The position numbers and the translations under genes were made by a program. The notes under the pieces are model-generated. The model made no database searches. It had not been told where the DNA came from and was given only the letters and a program-made list of their open reading frames with translations. Shown in pieces: positions 34,302 to 42,696 of a DNA stretch of 64,000 nucleotides. The stretch covers positions 248,001-312,000 of the forward strand of contig NZ_JACHXO010000002.1 in assembly GCF_014192155.1 (NCBI RefSeq). Reading direction: 5' to 3'. The number at the start of each line of letters is the position of its first letter. Positions within the stretch are counted from its first letter, which is position 1. This stretch comes from Roseateles terrae. GTDB lineage: Bacteria > Pseudomonadota > Gammaproteobacteria > Burkholderiales > Burkholderiaceae_C.

Positions 34302-35480
34302 TCAAACGACCAGCAGCGCCACCAGCACCGCGCATACCACCAGGAAAGGCAGGCTGATGCGATGGAATTCCCGCAGTCCGTGCGGTTCGCGGGCCAGCCG
34401 CAGGGCGATCAGGTTGGCCATCGATCCCAGCACGAATCCATAGCCGCCCACATTCACGCCCACTGCCAGCGCAGACAGTTGTCGTGTGCCATCGGCCAGC
34501 AGCAGCGTGGCGGGCACATTGCTGATGACCTGCGAGGTCAGGATCGCCACGACATAAGTGGGCCAGGCCACGTCCTTGGGCAGTTGCGCCATCCAGTGGG
34601 CCATCCAGGGCAAGGCCACCAGTTGATGCACCACCACGAACATCAGCACGAAGGTGGCGAGCAGGGCCCAGTCCAGTTTCATCAGGACCTGTCGCTGGAA
34701 CAGTGCAAAGGCGACCACCACAACGGCCAGCGCCGGCACCCACACCTTCAGCTCCAGCGAAGCGACAAAACCGACAAACAACACGGCGGAGAGCAGCAGC
34801 AGCCGCGGCTGGGTGGGCGCCTGCGCCGTAGGCGGGCTCACCTGGATGCGGGAGGCCGGCATGGTGATCAGGATGGTGACGAACAGCAGCAGCAGCATCA
34901 CGCCGACCGCGGGCGCCATCATGCCCATGAAGCCACCAAACGAGGCACCGGTTTTGTGCCAGAGATACAGGTTCTGCGGATTGCCAATCGGCGTGAGGGA
35001 GGAACCGGCGTTCACCGCGAGCGCTTCCAGCGCCACCAGCCGTGCCAGCGGCAGTCGCGCCTGGGCGGCGAGTTCCCGCGTCAGCGGCACCAGCAGGAAC
35101 AGGCTCACATCGTTGGTGACAAGCGCGGCCAGCACCGCGGCCACCGCGCAGAGCACCAGGGCCAGCTGGCGCGCCGTACCGGTGCGGGCCAGCAGCGCAC
35201 GGGCAGTCCCCTGCAGCACGCCGCTGCGCTCCACGCCCTGCGTGATGATGAGTAGCCCGGTCAGTGCGCCCATGGTCTGCCAGTCGACCATGCCCAGCCA
35301 CTCGCGGGGTGATACCGGCCGCCACAGGGCAAAGCCGATCGCGGCGACGGCCAGCCCCCACAGCAGCTGATTGCCGCCGCCGGGGGCGTCCTGGGCACTC
35401 GCCGGCGGCGTGGTGGCGGCCGGGCTGGACGGGCGGGGGGAACTGGACGGGCTGGGGGAAGAGGACACGTCAGGACTCAC
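34302..35480 (-). CDS. Ion-transporter superfamily permease (ArsB/YbiR/SLC13-like)
   Basis: The 392-residue product has 10-11 membrane helices after a Ser/Pro-rich N-terminal tail of about 35 residues. Paired motifs ALVTNDVSLFLLVPL with NAGSSLTPIGNPQN, and a later helical hairpin with SQVISNVPATLLLA, are typical of the IT superfamily (citrate, arsenite and SLC13-type anion transporters); YbiR-like proteins are the nearest in layout. The substrate cannot be read from sequence. The start is a GTG at 35480 without a clear ribosome-binding site; GTG at 35468 is also possible. An 8-base dyad (35485-35492 and 35507-35514) lies just upstream. Confidence 0.72.
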   Translation of the reverse strand: MSPDVSSSPSPSSSPRPSSPAATTPPASAQDAPGGGNQLLWGLAVAAIGFALWRPVSPREWLGMVDWQTMGALTGLLIITQGVERSGVLQGTARALLARTGTARQLALVLCAVAAVLAALVTNDVSLFLLVPLTRELAAQARLPLARLVALEALAVNAGSSLTPIGNPQNLYLWHKTGASFGGFMGMMAPAVGVMLLLLFVTILITMPASRIQVSPPTAQAPTQPRLLLLSAVLFVGFVASLELKVWVPALAVVVVAFALFQRQVLMKLDWALLATFVLMFVVVHQLVALPWMAHWMAQLPKDVAWPTYVVAILTSQVISNVPATLLLADGTRQLSALAVGVNVGGYGFVLGSMANLIALRLAREPHGLREFHRISLPFLVVCAVLVALLVV

Positions 35481-35652
35481 GGCGCGCTGAGCAGCCGGGA
35501 CGCGGCGCTCAGCGGGGGGGCTCCAGCGGGCGCTGGATCAGGCCGGGGGCAACCGCGCCAAACCGGCGCGATTGCGGGGCATTCATGACCGCCAGCGACT
35601 TGATCGCCAGCGGCGGGCGGACGGGAGGGACGGATCCTTCCCGCGCTGCCGC

Positions 35653-36330
35653 TTACTTCTTCAGGCCGAGTTCCTTCTTGATGGCCAGTTCGTCGGCTTC
35701 ATCGTAAGGACGGTTGGCGCAGCGCTTCTTCCAGGCGTCACGCTTGTCCTGCAGGTTTTCCACGGCTTCGTTGAAGTCGTCCTGGGACTTGGTGTGGGCA
35801 TCCACGCGGTCGTTGAAGCCCTTGTACTTCTCCACCCGCTCGTTGCGCTCCTTGTTGAAGGCGTCGATCTTCGGCTGCAGGGCGTTGGCGCGGTTCTGGT
35901 ATTCCTCCTGCTTGGCCTTGAGCTGGTCCTTCTCCATCTTCGAGGCGTTGGCCTGGATGTCGGCGGCAAAGGCGTTCAGGGACTCGATTTCGGTCTTCAG
36001 GTCCTTGCTGCGGGCCTGCATTTCCTGCTCGCCCTTGTCCTGCTCGGCCTTCTGGGCCTTGAGCTCGTCACGCTGGGCCAGAACTTCCTTTTCGCGGTTC
36101 TTGAGGCCGGTGTTCTCGTCGATCAGCGCCTTGTCCTCGACCATGCAGCTGCGCAGCTCGTCGCGTGTCATCAGCTTTTGCTTCGGCTTCTCAACCACCG
36201 GGTTGGTGACCTTGGCCGTCTTGGCGTTCTTGGCATCCGCCTTCGGTGCGGGCGTCGTGGTCTGGGCGAAAGCCAGGCCGCAAGCCAGGAGAGTGGCCAC
36301 GGCAGCGGTTGTACGCAGGGTGTGCTTCAT
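35653..36330 (-). CDS. Periplasmic coiled-coil protein of unknown function
   Basis: The 225-residue product has a Sec signal peptide ending near AFA-QTT (residue 22), a short Lys/Ala/Pro linker, and then a long heptad-rich alpha-helical coiled coil (about 55-205) dense in Lys, Glu, Gln and Asp. Two Cys (in RSCMVED and KKRCANR) flank the helical part and might form a disulphide in the periplasm. I know no function. The ATG at 36330 begins the signal peptide. It diverges from yaeQ, with 91 bases between starts. Confidence 0.7.
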   Translation of the reverse strand: MKHTLRTTAAVATLLACGLAFAQTTTPAPKADAKNAKTAKVTNPVVEKPKQKLMTRDELRSCMVEDKALIDENTGLKNREKEVLAQRDELKAQKAEQDKGEQEMQARSKDLKTEIESLNAFAADIQANASKMEKDQLKAKQEEYQNRANALQPKIDAFNKERNERVEKYKGFNDRVDAHTKSQDDFNEAVENLQDKRDAWKKRCANRPYDEADELAIKKELGLKK

Positions 36331-36421
36331 GAAGATTTCTTTCGGTCCCGGTCCGGGATGTCTCGTCGGTGAGGCAGGAATGATAATGCGCCGCTTCAGT
36401 TTCCCTGTTTCAAGGCCCCCC

Positions 36422-36982
36422 ATGGCGCTCAAGGCCACCATCCACAAAGCCCAGCTTCAGATCTCGGACATGGACCGCCATGTCTACGGCGACCACAACC
36501 TGACCGTCGCCCGCCACCCGTCGGAGACAGACGAGCGGATGATGCTGCGCATCCTCGCCTACGCGCTGTACCAGCCGGAGAACGACCTGCGCGGCAAGCT
36601 CGAATTCACCAAGGGCCTGTCCGAGGCGGACGATGCCGACCTGTGGCAGATCGACCTGACCGGCGAGGTGGTGCACTGGGTGGAACTCGGCCAGCCCGAT
36701 GAGCGCCGGCTGCGGCAGATCCAGGGCCGCTCGGAGCTGGTGACGGTGATCAGCTACGCTTCCAGTACCCCCGTCTGGTGGGCCGGCATTCAGAACAAGC
36801 TGCAGCGGGCGCCCAAGCTGGTCGTCTGGCAGATTCCGGCAGACCAGTCGCAGGCGCTGGCGGCGCTGGCCGAGCGCAGCATGCAGTGGCAGGTGAGCAT
36901 CCAGGACGGCACCGCTTACGTCACCACCGACAAGGGCGCCGTGGAAATCACGCCGCAACTGTTGAAGGATCGCGAGCACTAA
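36422..36982 (+). CDS. yaeQ: YaeQ family protein
   Basis: The 186-residue product matches YaeQ (E. coli 181 residues), a PD-(D/E)xK-like fold protein of unclear role. Typical features are the start MALKATIHKAQLQISDMDRH, HPSETDERMMLRILAYAL, WVELGQPDERRL and the C-terminal WQVSIQDGTAYVTT. The frame is open far upstream over the antisense neighbour, but family similarity starts at the ATG at 36422. Confidence 0.92.
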   Translation: MALKATIHKAQLQISDMDRHVYGDHNLTVARHPSETDERMMLRILAYALYQPENDLRGKLEFTKGLSEADDADLWQIDLTGEVVHWVELGQPDERRLRQIQGRSELVTVISYASSTPVWWAGIQNKLQRAPKLVVWQIPADQSQALAALAERSMQWQVSIQDGTAYVTTDKGAVEITPQLLKDREH

Positions 36983-37094
36983 ACCGGGGACATCGCGTGT
37001 CCGGTCGCCGGGAGCGCAGCTTGCATCCCAGCCGGCATCCTTCCCGCCGGCGCCCTCCCGCATTCTTCCCCCCCATTCATTGACGGAGACTCCC

Positions 37095-39164
37095 GTGACC
37101 GATCCCCGAAGTGCGACGACCGATGAATTCCTGTGGCTGGAAGCGCTGGAAGGCGAAGAAGGCGAACGCGCGCTGGACTGGGTGAAGGCGCGCAATGCCG
37201 AGTCCCAGGCGGTGCTGCAGGCCCGTCCGGATTTCGAGCCGATCCGTCAGGAATTGCTGCAACTGCTCAATGCGCAGGACCGCATTCCGCACGTCGCCCG
37301 CCGCGGCGACTGGTTCTACAACCTCTGGCAGGACGAGGCCCATCCCCGCGGCCTGTGGCGCCGTTGCCGCATCGAAGAGTACGCGCAGCCCGATCCGCCC
37401 TGGACGACGGTGCTCGACCTGGACGCCCTCGGCCAGGCCGAGCAGCGCAGCTGGGTCTTCCACGGCGCGAATGCGCTGACGCCGGACTACCGTCGCTGCC
37501 TGGTCTCCCTCTCCGACGGCGGCGCCGACGCGGCCGAGATGCGTGAATTCGACCTGGAGACGCTGCGCTTCATTCCGGCGGAGGACGGCGGCTTCTTCGT
37601 GCCCGAGGCCAAGAGCGACGTCGAATGGCTGGACGCCGACACGCTGCTGGTCGGCAGCGACTTCGGCCCCGGCTCCCTCACCGACTCCGGCTATCCGCGC
37701 CAGGTGCGCCGCTGGGCGCGTGGCACGCCGCTGGACCAGGCCCCCGTGCTCTTCGAAGGCGAGGCGTCTGACGTGTCGGTCGGCGCCAGCGTGGATCGCA
37801 CGCCCGGCTATGAGCGGGTGTTCTTCAGCCGCTCCCTGGATTTCTACAACGAAGCCCGCTTCCTGTGGCGCGACGGCCAGATGCTGCCGATCGACCTGCC
37901 CAGCGACATGAGCGTGCATGCGCACGGCCCGTGGTGGCTGCTGCGCCCGCGCAGCGATTGGACAGTGGCGGGCCACACCCATCCCGCCGGCTCGCTGCTG
38001 CTGCTGGAGGACGAGGCCTTCTGGCGCGGCGAGCGCCAGCCGCGCATCCTGTTCACGCCCACACCGGGCCGCTCGCTGGACGACTACTCCCTCACCCACC
38101 ACCATGTGCTGCTGACCATCAGCGAGCATGTGGCCAGCCGGCTGGAGGAATGGGACCTGTCGAGCCGCCCGCCGGCGCTGCGCACCGTCCAGGCCCCCTT
38201 CCCTGGCACCCTCAGCGTGCAGACGCTGCATGACCCGGAACTGCCACAGGACCGCTTCGGCGATGACTACCTGCTGCACTACTGCGACTTCCTCACCCCC
38301 GACACGGTGAGTCTCGCCCGCGCAGGGTCCGACGCCCGCACACCGCTCAAGCAGCGCGGCGCGCAGTTCGATGCGCAGGGCATGACGGTGCAGCAGTTCT
38401 TCGCCCGCAGCGCGGATGGGGAGAACGTGCCCTACTTCGTCATCGGCGGGCCGGGCCAGGGCGCGGACACACCGACCCTGCTCTACGGCTACGGCGGTTT
38501 TGAGGTTTCGCTGCAGCCCTGGTATTCCGGCACCAACGGCCGCGCCTGGCTCACCCGTGGCGGTCGCCTGGTGGTGGCCAACATCCGCGGCGGGGGTGAA
38601 TACGGACCGCAGTGGCACCAGGCCGCAACGGGTGCGCACAAACAGCGCAGCTTCGACGACTTCATCGCCGTCGCCGAAGACCTGATCCGCCGCGGACTGA
38701 CCCGGCCGGAACGGCTGGGCATCATGGGCGGCAGCAACGGCGGCCTGCTGGTGGGCGCCTGCATGGTGCAGCGGCCGGAACTCTTCGGCGCCGTGGTGTG
38801 CCAGGTGCCGCTGCTGGACATGCGCCGCTATCACCTGCTGCTGGCAGGCGCCTCGTGGATGGCGGAATACGGCGACCCGGACGACGCCCAGGACTGGGCC
38901 GCCCTCAGTGCCTACAGCCCCTACCAGAACCTGCGGCCGGGGGTGAGCTATCCGCGGGCGCTTTTCGCCACCTCCACGCGTGATGACCGTGTCCATCCCG
39001 GCCATGCGAGGAAAATGGCGGCTCGCCTGCTGTCCCTGGGCCAGGCGTGCTACTACTACGAAAACATCGAAGGCGGGCACGGCGGCGCTGCGGACAACCA
39101 GCAGCGGGCGCAGCTGCAGGCCCTCGAGTTTGCCTATCTGTGGCAGCAGCTCGGGGGCGCGTGA
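37095..39164 (+). CDS. Prolyl oligopeptidase family serine peptidase (S9)
   Basis: The 689-residue cytoplasmic peptidase has an N-terminal beta-propeller (about 70-430) and a C-terminal alpha/beta-hydrolase domain. The nucleophile is Ser547 in MGGSNGG; the catalytic Asp is in TSTRDDRVHPGH and the His in EGGHGGAAD. NIRGGGEYGPQWHQA is the S9A hallmark. Start: GTG at 37095, six bases after GGAG at 37085-37088; a TTG at 37080 is in frame but overlaps the ribosome-binding site. The following GNAT-DUF924 gene starts 22 bases downstream. Confidence 0.9.
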   Translation: MTDPRSATTDEFLWLEALEGEEGERALDWVKARNAESQAVLQARPDFEPIRQELLQLLNAQDRIPHVARRGDWFYNLWQDEAHPRGLWRRCRIEEYAQPDPPWTTVLDLDALGQAEQRSWVFHGANALTPDYRRCLVSLSDGGADAAEMREFDLETLRFIPAEDGGFFVPEAKSDVEWLDADTLLVGSDFGPGSLTDSGYPRQVRRWARGTPLDQAPVLFEGEASDVSVGASVDRTPGYERVFFSRSLDFYNEARFLWRDGQMLPIDLPSDMSVHAHGPWWLLRPRSDWTVAGHTHPAGSLLLLEDEAFWRGERQPRILFTPTPGRSLDDYSLTHHHVLLTISEHVASRLEEWDLSSRPPALRTVQAPFPGTLSVQTLHDPELPQDRFGDDYLLHYCDFLTPDTVSLARAGSDARTPLKQRGAQFDAQGMTVQQFFARSADGENVPYFVIGGPGQGADTPTLLYGYGGFEVSLQPWYSGTNGRAWLTRGGRLVVANIRGGGEYGPQWHQAATGAHKQRSFDDFIAVAEDLIRRGLTRPERLGIMGGSNGGLLVGACMVQRPELFGAVVCQVPLLDMRRYHLLLAGASWMAEYGDPDDAQDWAALSAYSPYQNLRPGVSYPRALFATSTRDDRVHPGHARKMAARLLSLGQACYYYENIEGGHGGAADNQQRAQLQALEFAYLWQQLGGA

Positions 39165-39185
39165 ACCCTGGCGTGGAGAGACCCT

Positions 39186-40034
39186 GTGAACGTCGTCATC
39201 CAGCACCATCCGGACCATCGATGCTTTCTGGCGCATCCCCAACCCGGCGTCCAATGCCGCCTGGACTATGAGCGCCACGGCGAGCAGCTGATCATCACCC
39301 ATACCGGCGTCCCGGCGCAGTTGCGCGGCCAGGGCGTGGCCGCGCAACTGGTGGAGACGGCCGCCCGCTGGCTCGCCTCGCAGACGCTGCAGCTGGTGCC
39401 CGGCTGCACCTATGTCCGCCACTGGCTGGCGCATCAGCCGCGCTGGCAGCGCCTGACCGCACCCGCGGCGGCGCAGCGGGTGCTCAACGAATGGTTCGGA
39501 CTGCCCGGTGGCGCCGAGGACGGGCAGGTGCAGACGAAGTGGTTCAAGAAGGATCCGGCCTTTGATGCGGCCCTGCGCGAGCGCTTCGGCTCCATGGTGG
39601 ACGCCGCCCTGGCGGGCGAGCATCAGGCCTGGGACCGCAACCCGTGGGGCGCGCTGGCGCGCATCCTGTTGCTGGATCAGTTCACCCGCAACATCTACCG
39701 GGAGACGCCCCAGTCCTTTGCCGGCGACGACCTCGCCTTGCAGGCGGCCCTGGCCCTGCTGCCGCAACTGCCGGTGATGAGCCCCCTGGAGCGCTGGTTC
39801 GCCCTCATGCCGCTGGAGCATGCCGAATCGCTGGAGATGCAGGAGCGCTGCGTCGCCGCCTTCGAGGCGCTGGCGGCGGAAGACGAACGGCTGGTGTCCG
39901 CGCTGGACTACGCGCGCAAGCACCGGGATGTGATCCAGCGCTTCGGGCGTTTCCCGCATCGCAATGCGGTGCTGGGCCGGGTCAGCACGCCGGAGGAAGA
40001 AGCCTTTCTCCAGCAGCCCGGCTCGAGGTTCTGA
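39186..40034 (+). CDS. GNAT-like acetyltransferase domain fused to DUF924
   Basis: The 282-residue product joins two small families. Residues 1-90 are a minimal YjdJ-type GNAT domain with ITHTGVPAQLRGQGVAAQLV (acetyl-CoA loop) and VPGCTYVRHWLAHQPRW. Residues 97-282 are a DUF924 alpha-helical domain with VLNEWFG, WFKKDPAFDAALRERFG, LLLDQFTRNIYRETP and FGRFPHRNAVLGR. Each is usually a separate protein. The function is unknown. Start GTG at 39186 follows GGAGAG. It is probably cotranscribed with the S9 peptidase. Confidence 0.85.
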   Translation: MNVVIQHHPDHRCFLAHPQPGVQCRLDYERHGEQLIITHTGVPAQLRGQGVAAQLVETAARWLASQTLQLVPGCTYVRHWLAHQPRWQRLTAPAAAQRVLNEWFGLPGGAEDGQVQTKWFKKDPAFDAALRERFGSMVDAALAGEHQAWDRNPWGALARILLLDQFTRNIYRETPQSFAGDDLALQAALALLPQLPVMSPLERWFALMPLEHAESLEMQERCVAAFEALAAEDERLVSALDYARKHRDVIQRFGRFPHRNAVLGRVSTPEEEAFLQQPGSRF

Positions 40035-40042
40035 GCGCCAGG

Positions 40043-40078
40043 GGCACCGGAACGGCGGTGAGGACCGCTGCCGGTGCC
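40043..40078. terminator. Hairpin between convergent genes
   Basis: GGCACCGG at 40043-40050 pairs with CCGGTGCC at 40071-40078, and an inner GCGGT (40055-40059) pairs with ACCGC (40064-40068). It sits between the stops of the GNAT-DUF924 gene and the acyl-CoA synthetase gene and could terminate both. No T-run is present. Confidence 0.55.
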
Positions 40079-40095
40079 GATGTTCCATCCCGCGG

Positions 40096-41829
40096 CTACC
40101 GCGCCTGCGGCTGTTGAATCTGCTGCTCCTGCTCCTGCAGCGTCCGCCACATCACCTTGCCGGAGCCTGACTTCGGCAACGCGTCCACAAAACTGACCAG
40201 CCGCGGCGCCTTGTAGGGCGCCATGTGCTCATGGGCCCAGCTGATGATGTCCTGCTCGGTGGTCTTGCCCTTGGCCTCGGCCCGCAGCACCACCACCGCC
40301 TTGACCGTCTCGCCGCGGTAGGCGTCCCTGGAGGAGATCACGCAGGCTTCCTGCACCGCGGGGTGGCGGTACAGCAGCATCTCCACTTCGGACGGCCAGA
40401 CCTTGTAGCCGCTGGCATTGATCATCCGCTTGAGACGGTCAGTGATGAAGAAGTAGCCTTCTTCATCCATGCGGCCCAGGTCGCCGGTGCGGAAGAAGCG
40501 TTTGCCGTCCAGTTCCACGAAGGCCGCGTCCGTCGCCTCCGGCTGCTGCCAGTAGCCTTTGAACACCATCGGGCCATGGCTGATGATCTCTCCGACCTCC
40601 CCCACCGGCAGCTCTTCCAGCGTGGTCGGATCGATCACCCGGGAATCGACCCCGAAAATTGGAATGCCCAGGCATTGGAGCTTGGCCCGCTCCGGCGGAT
40701 TGCCGTGGGTGGGGGCTGCGGTCTCGGTCAGGCCGTAACCTTCGGCGAAGGTCAGACCGAACTCTTCCAGCAGCCGCTCGGCCACCGCCTTGGGCATCGC
40801 CGCGCCGCCGCCGCTGAGGTAGCGCAGGCTGGTCAGGTTGAAGCTGCGGTAGTTGGGGCTCGCGAAGAGGTCGATGATCATCGTGGGGATGCAGGTCCAG
40901 TGCGTCACCCGGTAGCGGGAGATCAGGCTGCCACACAGCTCGCGATCCCAGCGCGGCATGATCACCAGGGTCATGCCCGCAAACACCGGCCCCAGCACGC
41001 CGTAGAGCGTGCCGGTGATGTGGAACATCGGCACCACCGCCAGCCCTACCGATTCCGCGCTCGCATGGCCCCACAGACAGCCGCCGCAGCTGTTGGACAT
41101 CAGCGTGGCATGGGTGTGCACGCAGCCCTTGGGCAGGCCGGTCGTGCCGGAGGTGTAGGGCAGCATCGCCAGATCGTCCGGGCCGGCGGTGTGGGGGCCA
41201 GGCACCAGGCCCTGCCCCAGCGCGTCGGCCCAGTCGGTCGCGCCGGGCGGCAGTTCGTGCCGGGCCATCAGCCAGGCCCGCATCGGCTCGGGCACCTGGC
41301 AGTCGGCCGCCGGACCGTCCGGCGGCAGGGTCTGCCAGTATTGCGTCACCAGCACCGCGGCCGGGCGCTGCGCCGGTGCCAGCCGCGCCGAGGCGGCCGC
41401 CACCACGCCGGCCAGCTCGCCGCTGCAGATCACCACCTTGGTCTGGGGGTCGGTGAGGTAATGGCCGAATTCGTCTTCCCGGTTCATCGGGTTGACCGGC
41501 ACCACCACCGCATCCGCCCGGTTGACGGCATAAAAGCTCACCAGGTATTGCGGGCAGTTCTGCATGAACAGCACCACCCGGTCCCCCTTGCCCACGCCCT
41601 GCGCCTGCAGCCAGCCGGCCAGCGCCTCGGCCTGGGCGCGCAGGGTGTCGAAGCTGAGGGTCGCACCGAGGAACACGGTGGCCGGCTTGTCCGGATAACG
41701 CGCCGCGGACACGGCCAGGTTGAACCAGAGCGAGGTCCGCGGAACCGCCAGCTCACGCGGCAGACGGCGCGGCCAGTGGCTGTACTGCACCTGGGCCTGC
41801 GCCGGACGAGGGGTGACCAGACGCGTCAT
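40096..41829 (-). CDS. Long-chain fatty-acid-CoA ligase (AMP-binding)
   Basis: The 577-residue product activates a carboxylic acid, probably a fatty acid, to its CoA thioester through an acyl-adenylate. The P-loop-like motif YTSGTTGLPKG is at 225-235, YGLTETAAPTHG is motif A5, FFRTGDLGRMDEEGYF follows, and KSGSGKVMWR near the end supplies the catalytic Lys. I chose the ATG at 41829 because AAGGAG precedes it; the frame is open 31 codons further. It stands alone. Confidence 0.88.
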   Translation of the reverse strand: MTRLVTPRPAQAQVQYSHWPRRLPRELAVPRTSLWFNLAVSAARYPDKPATVFLGATLSFDTLRAQAEALAGWLQAQGVGKGDRVVLFMQNCPQYLVSFYAVNRADAVVVPVNPMNREDEFGHYLTDPQTKVVICSGELAGVVAAASARLAPAQRPAAVLVTQYWQTLPPDGPAADCQVPEPMRAWLMARHELPPGATDWADALGQGLVPGPHTAGPDDLAMLPYTSGTTGLPKGCVHTHATLMSNSCGGCLWGHASAESVGLAVVPMFHITGTLYGVLGPVFAGMTLVIMPRWDRELCGSLISRYRVTHWTCIPTMIIDLFASPNYRSFNLTSLRYLSGGGAAMPKAVAERLLEEFGLTFAEGYGLTETAAPTHGNPPERAKLQCLGIPIFGVDSRVIDPTTLEELPVGEVGEIISHGPMVFKGYWQQPEATDAAFVELDGKRFFRTGDLGRMDEEGYFFITDRLKRMINASGYKVWPSEVEMLLYRHPAVQEACVISSRDAYRGETVKAVVVLRAEAKGKTTEQDIISWAHEHMAPYKAPRLVSFVDALPKSGSGKVMWRTLQEQEQQIQQPQAR

Positions 41830-42105
41830 CGTGCTTGTCTCCTTTTTGTCTTCGGGCCATCTTCCCGCCAGCGGCGCCGGATGTTTGTCCCGACAGCGAC
41901 AACGGCGTCCCGGCCCGTTCACCTTTCGGGCCGTGATCGGCGCGCCCGAATACGTTTGACGCGCGCTTCAAACGTGCCGCGCTGCCCCGCACTGTGGCGT
42001 AAATCCTACTGGACCTGCAAACGGGTGGTCCCGTCCCTGGCCTTGGCCGGTCAGTTGTTTAGCATGCGCACTTTCATCGACGGCGGTGGTCCCGCCTGCC
42101 TGGTC

Positions 42106-42696
42106 ATGCGTGTGTTGCGCCGTTCAGCGCTCTGGATGTGGAGAGGTCGGGGAAGCCCGACATGGGCCGTGGCATGGGCTTTCCTGCCATTGGCGCTGGC
42201 CCCGCTGGTCACGCCCGCCACCGTGCTGGCCGTGCCGGCGGACACGGCGGCCCAGGCCCTGCTCCCCGAGCCGACCGGACCGGTGGTCCTCAGCATTGGC
42301 GGCGCGCTGCGGCTGACCAACAAGGACGGCCAGGCCCACTTCGACATGGCGATGCTGGAACGCCTGCCGCAGACCAGCTTCCAGACCCAGACCCCCTGGT
42401 ACGGCCAGCCCCGCAAATTCACCGGCCCGTTGCTGCGCGACGTGCTGGCGGCGGTCGGCGCCAATGGGCAGACCCTCGAGGCGCGCGCGCTCAACGACTA
42501 CCGGGTGACGATCCCGGTGGCGGACACCCAGCGGTATGACGTCATCATCGCCCGCCTGATTGACGACAAGCCCATGCCGCTGCGGGACAAGGGTCCGCTG
42601 TTCATCGTCTATCCCTTCGACCGCCACTCCGAACTGCGCAGCAGCCTCTACTACGGCCGCTCGGCCTGGCAACTGCGGCGTCTGGATCTGCGATGA
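42106..42696 (+). CDS. Exported molybdopterin-oxidoreductase-fold protein lacking cysteine
   Basis: The product is about 196 residues, with a signal peptide (TWAVAWAFLPLALAPLV, cleavage near VLA-VPA) and a domain like the oxidoreductase molybdopterin-binding (SUOX/YedY-type) fold: VLSIGGALRLTN, FTGPLLRDVLAAVGA, ALNDYRVTIPVAD and LFIVYPFD. The mature part has no Cys, so the Cys that ligates Mo in YedY-type enzymes is absent and the domain is probably a non-catalytic ligand-binding or sensory module. It overlaps the histidine kinase gene by ATGA, suggesting a joint sensing role. The start is uncertain: ATGs at 42064, 42106 and 42136 all precede the signal sequence without a clear ribosome-binding site. 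Confidence 0.7.
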   Translation: MRVLRRSALWMWRGRGSPTWAVAWAFLPLALAPLVTPATVLAVPADTAAQALLPEPTGPVVLSIGGALRLTNKDGQAHFDMAMLERLPQTSFQTQTPWYGQPRKFTGPLLRDVLAAVGANGQTLEARALNDYRVTIPVADTQRYDVIIARLIDDKPMPLRDKGPLFIVYPFDRHSELRSSLYYGRSAWQLRRLDLR

